A stretch of 64,000 nt of DNA from contig CM074864.1 of assembly GCA_037501455.1 (NCBI GenBank), positions 31,832,001 through 31,896,000 on the forward strand, written 5' to 3'. This DNA is from Lantana camara (Eukaryota > Streptophyta > Magnoliopsida > Lamiales > Verbenaceae). A program made the position numbers and the translations under genes. A model generated the notes under the pieces. It was not told where the DNA came from. It made no database searches and saw only the letters and a program-made list of their open reading frames with translations. Of this stretch, positions 32,201-45,500 are shown one piece after another; within the stretch, counting starts at the first letter, position 1; every line of letters starts with the position of its first letter.

Positions 32201-33704
32201 TGGGTTTGTTCAGAAGGTAAGCAACGAAACCTGTAGCACCATCCCGGACTAACTTACTGGCCTCAACAAAGGATATAAACGAGCTGGATCCCAACCTCTC
32301 TCCCGAAGACACCGCTGAATCAAAAGAAATCCTTTTCAAACGGCAATCCATAACTGCACCATGTCGGGAAAGCCAATCCATCCCAAGAATTACCTTAAAC
32401 CTCCCCATCGGCATCACAATCAAATCAGCAGGAAAAACACGACCCTCAAAACTTACCGGACACTCACGAAACACTCTGTCCGTCTCCAAGCTCCCCCCCC
32501 CCCCCCCCAAAGGAGAGCTCACCACAAACACATGCGCAAATATCTCAGCAAGTAAAGGCAAAGAAGAAATAATATCCCGGGCAATAAAAGAATGAGTAGC
32601 CCCGGGATCAAACAATGCATGTAATGATATGCCATGAATATGTATTGTACCTTCCACTACAGCATTCTGATCAATCTCTGTTGTCTCCTCCTCGCCCTCC
32701 AGAGCATAAGCACGAGCCTGAACTGCCGGCCTCTTCTTCGGACAATTCTCCCTCTTGTGATCAGCCGAACCACACACCAAACATCTACCCAAATACCACC
32801 AACACCTCTCCGACTGATGAGTACCCTGACAGTGAGAGCACCGAGCTAGAGCCGGTGCCGGTAGTGCTGGTGGTCCTGTAGGAGCCGCGGGACGAGCCTT
32901 CTTGTTAATGAAGCCCTGTGGTCGGAAAGCTGGTGAAGCAGTAGCAGAAGTATGAGTGACGGGCTTCTTGCCCGATCCAGAACCTGAACCACGCCCCGAA
33001 GAGAATGATGGGGGCCCCAATCTCCGTCTCTGAGCCTCGACCTGGATAGCCCTCTTGGTAACCTCATGCCAAGTGCTAACATCAACAGCCTGAAGGGCTC
33101 TCTGAATATCCTCTCGAAGCCCATGAAGAAAGTGACGGGCTCTGTGTGCATCAATATCAGTGATGTGAGAAGCATAGGGAGCAAGCCTCTCAAACTCTAG
33201 AATGTAGCCCTCAACAGATCTGGATCCCTGCTTCAGCTCAGAGAACTCCTGAAGTCTGCGCTCTCGTGCACTATAAGGTATATACTTCTCATGGAACTCA
33301 TGCACAAAAGTCTCCCAAGTGAACTCCATACCACTCCTCTCAAGTCTGGATCGAACTCCCTTGAGCCAGTTAGCTGCCTGTCCCTGAATGAATCGAGCAG
33401 TACAAACAGCCTTATCCTGAGAACTCCCTGGGCAAATCTCCCAAATACCACTGATCTCAGCTAACCACTCCTCAGCTTTGATGTCATCTCCTCCAAACCA
33501 CTTAGGAGGGTTGTTGTTTCGAAACTCCCTATACACAGCTGAGATAGTACCATCCTGACCATCAAATGGTGGTGCCTGCTGTCTCTGATTCTGTTGCAAC
33601 TGATTGAGAAGTGTCTGAACAATGTTCTCCGCATTCAGTGGTGGTGGCGGAGGCGGATTAGGCGCATCCGGTGAAGCCTCTCGGTCACGGCGTCTAGGAG
33701 GCAT
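29253..33704 (-). CDS. Element A Gag-Pol polyprotein (Ty3/gypsy chromovirus, Tekay/Del-like), one in-frame stop
   Basis: The start is ATG 33704 (MPPRRR); upstream codons in the same frame read into the leader. Domains by residue: Gag 70-200; two zinc knuckles, C-x2-C-x3-H-x4-C at 289-301 and C-x2-C-x4-H-x4-C at 308-321; aspartic protease DPGA at 366 (usual DSGA); RT with LDL Asp 635 and FIDD 697-700; RNase H acids D846, E883, D908, D951; integrase zinc H1047, H1054, C1084, C1087 and core D1117, D1178, E1214 with exact D-x35-E spacing; chromodomain ~1418-1468. A TAG at 30306-30308 (codon 1133), where Trp is expected, splits the frame into 1132 and ~350 residues; a G-to-A change explains it. 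The last residues are encoded by the PPT, and the TGA stop lies inside the LTR. The protein would form capsids, copy the RNA, and integrate DNA; the chromodomain would steer it to modified histones. Autonomous or nearly so. Confidence 0.93.
29258..29271 (-). other. Polypurine tract of element A
   Basis: Reverse complement AAGGGGGGGAGGT abuts the 3' LTR. It doubles as codons for the last residues of Gag-Pol. Confidence 0.9.
32493..32508 (-). repeat. G16 tract inside the protease-coding region of A
   Basis: Sixteen C on the plus strand, G16 in the coding sense, giving five glycines after the protease active site. The frame is open on both sides. Confidence 0.9.
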
Positions 33705-33878
33705 CCTGCAACTCAAAGATTCAAGCAATATTGATGCATGTAGATTAGTACGTGTGTATGTATACAAGTATTAGAAATAAACAAGTATTCAAGCAATGAA
33801 TCACATAACCACATTGTCCTATGCCGTACCAACTAGACAGACATGACACGACACTAGAGCTCTGTTTTGTAACCTAGA
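33705..33878 (-). other. Element A leader
   Basis: Non-coding stretch between PBS and Gag ATG, short and AT-rich; the expected place for packaging signals. No ORF start other than in-frame upstream codons. Confidence 0.6.
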
Positions 33879-33890
33879 GCTCTGATACCA
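33879..33890 (-). other. Primer-binding site of element A
   Basis: Reverse complement is an exact TGGTATCAGAGC (initiator tRNA-Met), 8 bp inside the 5' LTR. Confidence 0.95.
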
Positions 33891-33898
33891 CTTAAGGA

Positions 33899-36800
33899 TG
33901 TAACACCCCAAACGGAGGAGTGCCACATCCCCCGCACTGTGACCCAGACCCGGTCATGAAATGGAAATCCATGCCCGAATCCGAATCAGAGTGAACGGGA
34001 GACAAACGCACACGCTATGCTAGGCGGATCTAACTTGACAAACTCAGAGTGCGGAAGCAAAGCAAACATTCAAACAAGATAGCGGAAGCATTTAAAACCA
34101 AACATGCAAAGCAGGTGACGGGTTCAACTAGCATAGATACCTAGTCCCGAATATCAACAATAAACATAACAGGTGACGGGTTCAACTAGCATAGATACCT
34201 AGTCCCGAAAAGGTCAGATCAACATAACATAACAATCATCAAGTGCCACAAGGGGCCGAATACGAATGCCACGCAGGGCTACCGAATAGTAAAGTATAAT
34301 CACAAGTCTATAAGCCGAAACATAAGTAAAGTGTATGAAAGACAAATGCAACTAGAAAGGCTAGACCGACGAAGTGCGACTCAAACGACTCACTCCCGCC
34401 TAGCAAACGCCAACATACCTGCAACTAAAAGTGTAAATGAGGGGTCAGTCAACTTGACCGAGTGAGGGGGCTAACGCACACCCACAATATATATATAAAG
34501 AGCATAGCACAGAATAAAAGGATGAACTTATGAACCGGGGATAGGTGTTGCATACCAAAGACGTTTCAGAATAACCCAAATAATTATAATTATATGTTTA
34601 GAAACCATTTTCAGAAAGACTCTATCCCGATTCATCATTCCATAACATAACATAATCAACTGCTCGGCGAGTACGAGCTTCCAACCTCAACTCCTCAAAG
34701 CATAAATCAAAACCAATCCCTCCGCTACACCGGTGATGGAGAGGATGTGCGGTCCCCAACCATCTAATAATAAACCGTCTAAAAATAGACTCACCCTCAA
34801 GGGGTTGCGAACCCACAAGAGTCCTCCCCAGCCTTGGCCGAAGGCTCAAGATACCACACCTTCCCTACAGCACGGGTCGCATGAAGATATCTCAAAAGGA
34901 ACTACGAAATAGATGAATTTCCCCGACGGCCCTAACCGTCCCGGGGTATCCATTACCCGTAGTTCACCAGGATCGATCCACACACAGATCACAATGGATC
35001 ACATCAGAACAGATCACAATGGATCACAAATGCCAATCTTTCATGGCAATCTCGCTACAGAACATAACGTAAAGTACTTTTCAAAACAGCTTACATATGC
35101 TTTCATATTTAATTTTCCAAAACAGAGTTGATTCAAAAGGACATAAACATATCATATCCAACACATACATATTTATAATAGATATACTCGCATGCAAGGG
35201 TTGAAATCAGCATATTAAGGTCATAGGTCGCATAACTATACAAAATCCTAAACCTCACCTCGTAGTAGTAGAGTCTGAGAGTGTGAAGGGCCAAACACTC
35301 TAAACCTCGGGCCCACCGGCACCACCAAACTCTGTGACAAGACATACAAAAGCCCCAAACTTAAACTCTATATGAGCCAAGTAAGACGCACGGCAACGAA
35401 TAAACATCATGTATGAAATGCACTATGGAATTATATGTATCACATAGGTCACGTAACATAGCATAAGACATGTATTTAATAATAAACTACACAATTAACA
35501 TGAAGTACTAGAGTTTAGAGCATAATTAAAGTATTATCCAAGTATTGCATGAATTTTACATGCTCGGTTCATGATTCCCAGACAGAACAGAACACATGCT
35601 CAATTTAAATGAAATGAAGAGCAGCATGGTGGCGGACATTACATCTCTTAATTAATTTGAGGAATGTTGAATTCCCAAGCTTTTATTAATATCCATCACT
35701 ATAACACCGAAGCACGCACCAGCCAAGTAAAAACAAACCCAAGCAAAACGCCACGGCTTCCTAGGCATAACCCACGCAACCCATGATTTGGTAAGTAGTG
35801 CAGCTTTTAATTATTAAATACAAGAACCTCACCCACGGAAGTACTGAAGGTTGCATTTTAATAATTCAATCAAATGTTTCATTTCCAAGCAATCATTGCG
35901 TCCATTAAGTAATAAGATATGCTGGCACTTTGGCATTAAATTCGAGTTCCTATCCTTTTATTTCAACCAATCTCTTAATTTTCTTACTTCCAATTGTAAC
36001 GACAGCAAAGGTAAGTTACTCAGGCATGTTGACTTTTAATTTCCAACCTCTTACTGAATATGTGCCGCAAAGCTTAATTAATTCCATGCAAAGTGTCACG
36101 GTTTCCTAGGTATAATCACGCAGCAAATTGTATATTCACACAGCAAATTGATTTCCTTCCTAGTACACCTATCATGTAATATTAAATTCGAAAGCACAAA
36201 ACTGAAGGTTTGAAATTTGTATTATTCGTCCAGATCCCATTTCCATTTTCTAAGCAAATCATCACATCAATTAAGTCATAAGGTAGGCTGGCATTTGAGA
36301 AAAATTTCGAGAATCATGGTTTCATTTAAAAGAAATCATTTCCAGCACACCGCTGTTCATGATTTCCGTAAGAAAAGTGGACGGAAAAAGAATAAATTCC
36401 AACCTAATTAATTAATTAATAGATATAGACCATCAAGATTACTCAAATAATTCAAGATCTCATCATTCAAGTTCATACCAACAAATTTCAAGTTTCAATC
36501 CAAGAATAGAAATGAAATATTCTTTAAAAGAGATCCAAAGTTTACCTTGTCTTGTGAAGGAATGAGAAAATCAAAGAATATGGGCTCTTAGAATGAAAGG
36601 TGGTTCAAATCTTGATCTTCTCTTGAAATTTCTCCATGAATCTCTTGGAAGCTAACTTATGTGGTTTGAAATGAAATGAAAAGGGGATAAAGCTATTTAT
36701 ATGGTGGCTGATAGTTTTAGGTCAAGGTTAGGGTTTCCAAGATAAAATGTGGGGCTAAAGGCTTGAATAGGGCTTGGGCTCAAAGAAATGACCTTCGGCC

Positions 36801-37225
36801 CAATAAGTAACAATTAAAAAGGTTTGAAGTCTAAATGGTTTTCGAAAAATATAAAATAAATTCCGTTGGACCCGAATCGTCGATTCAAGTCCAATGGTGG
36901 TGTCGGAATTCGAATTCGAATTCCCGAGCCCATATTGGTCCCGAATGACCCAAACTTACCTAATTCAAGTTAGGCCCAAAACACACAAATAGGTCCAAGT
37001 CCTATTTAATTCAAATCCCAACAATTAATTTAAATTCATCTAAGTTCCATTCTCAAGTTGTCATGCAAGAATTCATATTTTACTATTTTGGATTTTTGTC
37101 AATTAAGTCACATTTTTAATCAAAGTTGGAATTAAATACATAAAAAGGAAATTAAATCACATAAGTGCATAAGGTAAACTCTCTCGTGGCGTATACCTGT
37201 ACGGTATATCGGACGGGGCGTCACA
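33899..37225 (-). mobile_element. Element A, right (5') LTR
   Basis: 3327 bp, TGTAACACCCC...GGGGCGTCACA, followed by target duplication AATGC. It drives transcription leftward. See the left LTR for divergence. Confidence 0.95.
36694..36701 (-). promoter_or_regulatory. Core promoter TATA box of element A
   Basis: Minus-strand CATATAAATAGC, ~525 bp inside the 5' LTR; the best TATA match in the LTR. It predicts an RNA start near 36665. Confidence 0.6.
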
Positions 37226-37230
37226 AATGC

Positions 37231-37448
37231 TGTGTGTTGTTTTTCCCTGGGAGGGGAAATGTTGTGTGTTGATTATTGTGTGTTTGTTCATGCATGCAAT
37301 TGTTGACTGTGTGTGTGCTTTTATGCATTAGATTGTATTATATATATATACACACCTACCCATGCATGCAAATCAAACAAAACACACACATCACTCGCGT
37401 ACACACACATGCACACACAAGCACACACATGCACACACAAGCACTAAT

Positions 37449-37496
<48 letters not shown>

Positions 37497-39375
37497 GTAT
37501 ATTTTTGATTATGTGCATGTGTATACGTGTATAGGTATATATTATATATATATATATATGTAATATATTAATAATATGATATTTGTATATATATAATATG
37601 ATATATATTATATGTTTTAATTAATGAATTATATGGATTAGTTTTGTATTATATGGTCTTATTAATTCGAACTTGTTTATATGAATTTATTTGTTATGTT
37701 ATGAAATTATTTGGCGTGTTATGAGTTTAATTCTTGATTTATTTGTGTGATATTTCATTAATTGCTCCAATATGCCTGGGTATGAACTTACACGAAGTGC
37801 ATTGCATCATTTGCATCCATATGCATTTGCCGAGCATTTCTATGGTTCATATGGAGTCTTAGCCTTGTTTCTTGTGTTTAGATTATTCGAAAGGAGTTGC
37901 TCGTGGGGTGCTTTGGGCGGTTCGTTCGGTTTGTTCGTCAAGGTGAGGTTTTAGGTTTGTTATAGTTAATGCGACCTACAACCCTATATGTTCGTTTTCA
38001 AGCCCGCATGCGATTATATTATTATATTTATATAATAGATATGTGTATATATGATATGTTTATGACTTTATCATATGATTAAATGTTTTGAATTATATAT
38101 ATAAGAATACGTAAGCTCGAAAATGTTTTGCAACGAGGCTATGCTCCAAACCGTGTACTTTCAAGCTTGCTAAGGATTAGGATGACACGAAGAGGTACGT
38201 TTATAGCATACGCTAAGTTGCAAGGTATGGTATGTTTGACAAGGTACGTATGTTATGATTAAGTTACGTTTTGTTTCGAGCGAGTTATGGTACGATATGT
38301 TCTGGTATGATTTGTTTGGTTCGATGGGCCCCGGAGATGTGGGTAAGGGAGACCCGGGACGACCATGGGGTCGCCGGTTATGACCCCTGTGCACATTCTC
38401 CTGTTGGATAGGATCAACCCGGAACCCACTAGGAGGTTTGGTGGGGGATGGAATCCTCGGGCGTAAGCGTCATGAAACTCACGACCCATACATAACGTAA
38501 TGGGTGGCTAGGGTCGCGCAACCCTTCCATCACCGGAGAAGGAGGTTTGTTCTTTAATGTTACTTTTGTTTGATTTGTAATGTTTGATTCATATGAGGAG
38601 CCCAGGTTGGGATTGGTGCTCGTACTCGTCGAGCTTTTTGTATGTTATGTTGATTATGAAATGGGATAGGACTTTTAATTTAAAGACACGTTATACTTTT
38701 GATACTATATGTATACGTTTATTTGAAAAATGGATTTCGGTGTGCAAAACCCTATTCCCGGTTCATAGTCTTTTGTTTAATACGTGTTATGCTCTATATT
38801 ATGTATCGTGTGAGTGTGTTCAGCCCCCTCACTCAGTCGAGTTGTAGACTGACCCCTCTCCTTTTCCCCCTTTAGTTGCAGGTGCAGGATTTGGGTCAAG
38901 CTAGGCGACGGTCTTCTTTTGGGTCTTTTATGTCAGTTGTTCGAGTCTTTTTTCATTCTGCATCTTTATCATTATGCTTTGGAATTTTAGATATGTATAA
39001 GCCTATGATTTTGTATCTAATGTATCTCGCTGATTTGATATGACTCGGGACAGGTTTCTAGGATAAGAATGATCCCATTATGTATTTATATTTTATGTTT
39101 GATTTACAGGATTAGGTATCTATGCTAGTTGAACCTGTCGCCTGTTTTTATTTGAGATTTTGCATGATTATGAATGTATTTGTGATCCTATTGCTTCCGT
39201 CTTTGATTTTATTTTGTTGTGCACTCTGGTTTAGGGTATAGACCGCCTAGCCTAGGGATGTGTTTCTGTTGTCTTCCGTTCGCCATGGCTTGGTGCGTGT
39301 GCGGAGTTTCCATTTCGTTACATGTGTCGAGCTGTGGTGCGGGGGATGTGGTGCCCTTCACTCCGGGGTGCTACA
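37231..39375 (+). mobile_element. Element B, 3' LTR, part 2
   Basis: Resumes with TGTGTGTTGTTTTTCCC, as after 20918 in the 5' LTR, and ends GGGGTGCTACA, followed by AATAC (39376-39380). It contains the ~1.68 kb absent from the 5' LTR and the inverted 99-bp segment at 37353-37451. Confidence 0.9.
37353..37451 (-). repeat. Inverted GT/AC segment between AT microsatellites
   Basis: Reverse complement of 21065-21143, plus one extra 20-bp tandem unit; bounded by (TA)n at 37336-37350 and 37453-37488. Confidence 0.85.
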
Positions 39376-39380
39376 AATAC

Positions 39381-42211
39381 CCGGCGAGTACGGGTCTCCA
39401 ACCTTACTTCCCTATCTTATCATACGTATTAAAACAGAAAACAAACAGATATTATAAACAATCCAACCCCAACAACCACGTAGTTCGGGGAGCAAACCCT
39501 CACTACAACCAATACGAATACACACGGGGTAGCTAACCCACACTGTGCCTTCCCCGGCTATCCACCGAGGGCTCAAAGCACCACGCCACCTCAACCTCCC
39601 AGAGTCGCGCGTAAGTACTTCAAATGGAGACCATGCTCAGGCTTAACCCGATGGCCCTTGCCGTCCCGGGTATCCTTACCCACGTCTCCGGGGCCCAACA
39701 AATCAAAACCGAACAGAACAGATCAGATCATAACTTGCTACATATCATACTTATCAAATCATAAACATAACTCACGTAACATATCAGACATACCATACTT
39801 TGCAACTTAGCATATGCTATAGACGTACGTCTCCGTGTCATCCTAATCCATAGCTGGTATGAAGACACACGGTTTGGAGCATAGCCTCGTTGCAAAACAT
39901 TTCAAGCTTACATATGCTCGTACATATACAGTTCGAAAACCTTTAACCGTATGACAAAATCATAAACGCATCGTATAAACACATATCTATTATATAAATA
40001 TAATAGAATAGTCGCATGCAGGCTTGAAAACGAGCACAGTGGGTTATAGATCGCTTTAACTAAAGCAAAATTCCTAAAACCTCACCTTACACCGACGAGA
40101 ACGAAAGACATGAGCAAAGAAGTCCCACTGAACCCAAACAGCTGATAGACACTCCCTGGAAAAACCCTGATCGACTGAACACACAGAACACAAGACTCAG
40201 ACTCGAATCACAACCACAAAGACGCATGGCTATGCTCACGAATACAAATGATGCGACATATAATCCATATCTATGAAATCAAGTCATTCTGAGCGTATTA
40301 TAATTCATATTACATATCAAGAGATGCATAAGTTGTAAAATTCATAATATTAATTACATAAAATAAATCAACTCATTATGAATTTAATTCTTATCATGCA
40401 CCAAATCCCAAGAAAGTAACCACGAATTGCATAAAAATTTCATACATAAATGCATATTGACATATTTCACATCAATCCTAACAATTAGCATATTTTAACA
40501 ATTCATTCAAATTAAATTCATCATAACCTTTCATAATTTAATTATTAGGAGTCACATAATCATACGAATAATTTAGATTCTTATATTGCATTAATATTCG
40601 TTAAACAAGAATTATTCTCAAGTAATTTGGCACGAAACGGAACAAAGAAATACAATAATTCAAGAATCAAGCTTTATATGTTATAACATATTTCCAGAAG
40701 TCATACAATTCATAATTCACAATTTATTACACATACATGATCAATTCCATAATTACAACAATTATCGGATAAAATATAACAACTTCAAAAATTTATATAA
40801 AACCAACCGGACATCCGATTGATGAACTGTAAGCGGTATTGGACTCACCACAACGAAACGGACCTACTGTCTAAAAGTCACCGGAATGCCGCCGTCAAAG
40901 CTGACCGAACAGCCACCGGCCGCCACAGGAACACCGCCTCCGGTGGTCGGAAAAATCCCCGGAAGCATCGAAACGTGCGCCTCGGCCTGCTCGCTAAAAT
41001 CGCTCAACCAATTTCAGAAAAAACCAAACACACCGGATTTCATTGACGAAAAACTGAACTAAATCCCTAGAACTAAAACTGAAATTAAACGCAAGCCATA
41101 AAACGAAAACGAAATCCGAACGTACCGTTGGAAAGCCCGTAATGAGGCCTTCGAAAGCCCCTTGCCAAATGCCGGAAAAATCACCGGAAAAATGGGCGCC
41201 GGTTCACAGCGGGTGCGCCACCGGTCCGCCGCCAATGGCTGGTTCTCGAGTCGGGGCCAATGGGAAAAGGTCGTCCTCCACCCACAGATCATCTTTTGTA
41301 AAGGGACTACCAGCAAAACCCACCGGAAAATAGCCCCCAACCACCACCAAAGTCCCACTGTTGCCTCATCGCCGGTTTAGCCACCTCTGGCCGTCGTTGG
41401 CCCAAAGTAATGCCAGAAATGGAATCAGGGAGCCGAAAAAGGTAGGGAACCGGCCCCTCTCACCGGAAAGGATCACCAAAACGCGATGGAACTGCACGCT
41501 ACAGTGCACGCGCCGTGGCGGCGTGAATTCAGGTGGGGCGTGCGCCGCCGTCCGGCCACCATTAGCCGTGCCGCTAGAACTGGAGTTGTGCCGGGAGGTC
41601 TTCTAGGAAGGGTTGGGGCGCGTGTCTGAGAAAATCCGTAGGAGACCGTTCGTGTCTGAGAAAATCCCACCGCCTGAACCTTGCCGTAGTGCCACCACCA
41701 CTGGGTTTCAGGACCCAATTCTGGTAGCATCGTGACGGGCTCGTCGAGCCGATCAATTTCCACTACTCACACCGTCGAGAAACGAGCAAGAACGGGCTTG
41801 TGCATGTTTCTAGTGTGTGTGGGAGGTGTGAGATGCGGGAGAAACGGCTGAGAGGAGAGAGAGAGAGAGCTGGGCTGGTTTGCACGAAATACGAGGATTC
41901 GGGGTATTATATCTCGGGGCCTCGTATGCAAAAACGGTTGGAAGAAGGGGTTAACGATGTCAGAATTGGGCAAACTCAGAGTCTACGGACTCGTCTCGAT
42001 GCCCCAAACGCGTTGAAGGGGTCCAAGGGGTCGAAAACTCGATCGAACGAGAAATTACCAAAAACCCCCTAAAAGAAGAAAATTACAAAAAGGCCCCTAA
42101 ACTCTAAAAGAGTTCAAAATAGGGCCACGCAACGCACAAAATCACAGAATTAAACACATAAAAAGGTTGGAACGTGGCGTACCTTATACGTCGGACGAGC
42201 GGGGTGTCACA
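39381..42211 (-). mobile_element. Element C, right (5') LTR, part 2
   Basis: Continues from 19294 with CCGGCGAGTACGGG and ends GCGGGGTGTCACA at 42211. It matches the left C LTR (13942-15778) in its second half. Target site after it: AGGTG (42212-42216); its partner is lost on the left. Confidence 0.85.
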
Positions 42212-42588
42212 AGGTGACGGGTTCAACTAGCATAGATACCTAATCCCGAATATTAACATAAATCATATATACAAATGGGTTCAATCTGGGCCCTAGAATC
42301 CTGTCCCGAAATTCAAATACATAAAATAACAATGCTTACATAAACAAATAATCAAGCTTATGTAAATCTAAAACGTATGAAATGCAGAAGACTTAGATAT
42401 AACAAAGGACTCGACAGACTCCAATACTCGACTCACTCTGCCTAGCACGAACTCCACGCTACACCTGTACACTAAAAACAAAAGAGGAGAGGGGTCAGTC
42501 ACACGGACTGAGTGAGGGGCTACCCACACACCCTATATACGTATAGAGCAGAGCACGTATAACAATTAATGTTCGTGAACTCAGGGAT
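42212..42588 (-). mobile_element. LTR D2, part 1
   Basis: D-type LTR sequence (AGGTGACGGGTTCAACTAG..., then the AGGGGTCAGTC block) into which C and then a solo LTR inserted. The LTR start itself is not present in the window. Confidence 0.75.
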
Positions 42589-45500
42589 TGTAACATCCCG
42601 CTCGTCCGATTTATAAGGTACGCCACGTTTCAATCTTTTGATGTGTTTAATTATGTGATTTTATATTTTTCGTGGCCCTATTTTGAACTCTTTTAGAGTT
42701 TAGGGGCCCTTTTGTAATTCTCTTTTTAGGGGTCTTTCGGTTATTTCTCGTTCGATCGAGTTTTTGACCTTTTTGGCCCATTCAACACATTCGGGGCATC
42801 GAAACGGGTCCGTAGACTCCGAGTTTGCCCCATTCTGACGTCGATTGCCCCTTTTACCATTCGTTTTGCGCCCGGGGACCCGGGGATAAAACACCCGAAT
42901 CCTCGTTTTTCGAGAAAACGGTTCAGCAGCTCTCTCTCTCTTCTCCCGCAGCTTCTCTCTCCTCTCTCACGACACACACACACACACTAGAGGTGTGTTT
43001 TCATACACACGTCCAAACTTGCCCGTTTCTCGACGGATTTTGACGAACCACTAGTCCATCTCGACGGGCTCGATGACGCGGTCACTACCGTACCAAGAAC
43101 TCGGCCAACCGGCGACCGACGCGACGGAAGAGGGATGGCGGAGCTGCTACTTCGCCGCCCACTTGCGGCGGCTTCCGGCCACCTTCCGGTGACACGCGCC
43201 CCCAAACCATGACGAGGAGCTCCCGGCGCATCTTTCTGGACAAGCGGCGCCGCCATTGGGGCGGCGAGGAGGCCGCACGCGCCGCCCAAAGTGGACGACG
43301 GGCGGCGGCGCTACTGTAGCGGCGAGTTTTGCCGCGTTCTGGTGACCTTTTTCGACGTGGCTTGGTGGTTTCCGAATGTTTTCGACCTCCTGAACCCATT
43401 TCCAGCCTCAGTTTAGGGCGAATCGCGGCGTAGGTGGCGGTTCCGGCGATGGCAGCGGTGGCGCAGCTTTGAGGCGGCGGTTTGGCCTTTTCCCGGCCGG
43501 TTTTGGTGATGACTCCTTTACAAAAGTTGCTCCTGTTGACGAGTCCGAGCTATTCATGGTGGTGGCGGCCAGAGAACCGGCCGGCGGCGGTGGACCGGTG
43601 GCGGACCGGGCCTGGACCGACGGTCTAATTTTTCGGCGACTTTTCCGACGTTTGGCTTTGAGGCTTTCGTAGGGCTCGTTACGGGCTTTCCAACGGTATG
43701 TCCGGATTTTATTTTCGTTTAGCGGTTTGTATTTAATTTCAGTTTTTGTCCTTGGAATTTGGTTCGGTTTTTCGTCAACGGAATCCGGTGTGTTTGGGTT
43801 TTTCTGAAATTGGTTGAGGGCTTTTGTCGAGCAGGCTGAGGCGTACGTTTCTGTCCTTCTGGGGATTTTTTCGACCACCGGAGGTGGTATTCCGGTGGCG
43901 GCCGGTGGTTGTTCGGCCGGCTGCGGTGGCGGCATTCCGGTGACTTTCGGTCAGCGTGTTCCTTTCGTCGTGATGAGTCCAACGCCACTTCCCGTTCGTC
44001 AATCGGATGTCCGGTTGATTTTATATGAAATTTTGAAGTTATTGTATTTGTTTTCATTAATTGATTTAAACTGTATTTCGATCATCTATGTACGTTGAAA
44101 TGGGAATTATGAATTATTTGATATATGAGAATATGTTATGTTGTATGAAAGCTTGGTTCATAATTTATTGAATTTAATTGCCTCGTCATATGCCTATTTA
44201 TTCGAAAATAATTATTATTTAAGGGGTGTGAGTATAATTTTAGAAACTAATTGATTATGAAATTTTCTTGAAATGTAAGAAATGAATTATGAAAAGATAC
44301 GTCGTATTTAATTTGAATAAATTGATCAAGTATGCCAATTGTTATTATATCGTGAAATATGCCAATGTGTAATTTATATATTTATTGTTATGTAATTCAT
44401 GTTTAATTTCGTGGGACTTTGTGCATATTATGATTTGAATTCTTTATATCTTAATTTATTTTACGTAATTAGTGTTATGATTCCATAAGTTATGCATCGT
44501 CTAATGTGTAAAATGATTGTGATTTGATATGAGTGACTTAATTAGATAAATGTGAACTAACTGTGCATCATTGTATTCGTAAGCATGGCCGTGCGTCTTT
44601 ATGGTTGTGTTTGGAATCTGAGCCTTGTGTTCTGTGTGTGTTCAGTTGTTCAGGGGTTTTCCAGGGAGTGTCTGTCAGCTGTTTGGGTTCCAGTGGGACT
44701 TTTTGGCTCAGGTTTTCCGTTTCCGTCGGTGTAAGGTGAGGTTTTAGGATTTTTGTTTTAGTTACTATGACCTACAACCCTCTGTGCTCGTTTTCAAGCC
44801 TGCATGCGACTATTCTATTATATTTATATATAATAGATATGTGTTTATATGATATGTTTATGAATTTGGCATACGATTAAAGGTTTTCGAACTGTATATG
44901 TACGAGCATATGCAAGCTTGAAATGTTTTGCAACGAGGCTATGCTCCAAACCGTGTGTCTTCATACCAGCTGCGGATTAGGATGACACGGAGAGGTACGT
45001 TTATAGCATATGCTAAGTTGCAAGGTATGGTATGCTCCGATAAGGTACGTAAGTATGATTTTGATACGATATGATAAGTTTGGTATGTAGCGAGTTATGA
45101 TCTGATCTGATATGCGCCGTTTTGATATGTTGGGCCCCGAGACGTGGGTAAGGGAGACCCAGGACGACCATGGGGTCGCCGGTTATGACCCCTGCGCACG
45201 TTCTCATTTGAGATACTCACGTGCGACCTAGGGAGGTTGGGAAGGCGTGGTATCTTGAGCCCTCGGTGGATAACCGGGGAAGGCACAGTGTGGGTTAGCT
45301 ACCCCTTGTGTGTTTGTATCTGTATGAGTAGTGAGGGTTTGCTCCCCGAACTACATGGTGTTGGGGTTGGATTATTTTTTATATTTGTTTGTTTTCTGTT
45401 ATGATTTGTATGATTCGATATGGAAGTAAGGTGGGAGACCCGTACTCGCCGGGTACATGATTATGATATGTTATGTTGATTATGAACCCGGATAGGAGCT

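Noticed and set aside
33879..33890. tRNA-Met-like sequence
   Set aside because: Only the 12-nt primer-binding complement is present here and in B, C, F and G; there is no tRNA gene.
43408..43935. 175-codon Pro/Lys-rich minus-strand ORF in a solo LTR
   Set aside because: Open because the GC-rich core lacks stops; several overlapping frames are open on both strands, and the C copies do not keep this frame.
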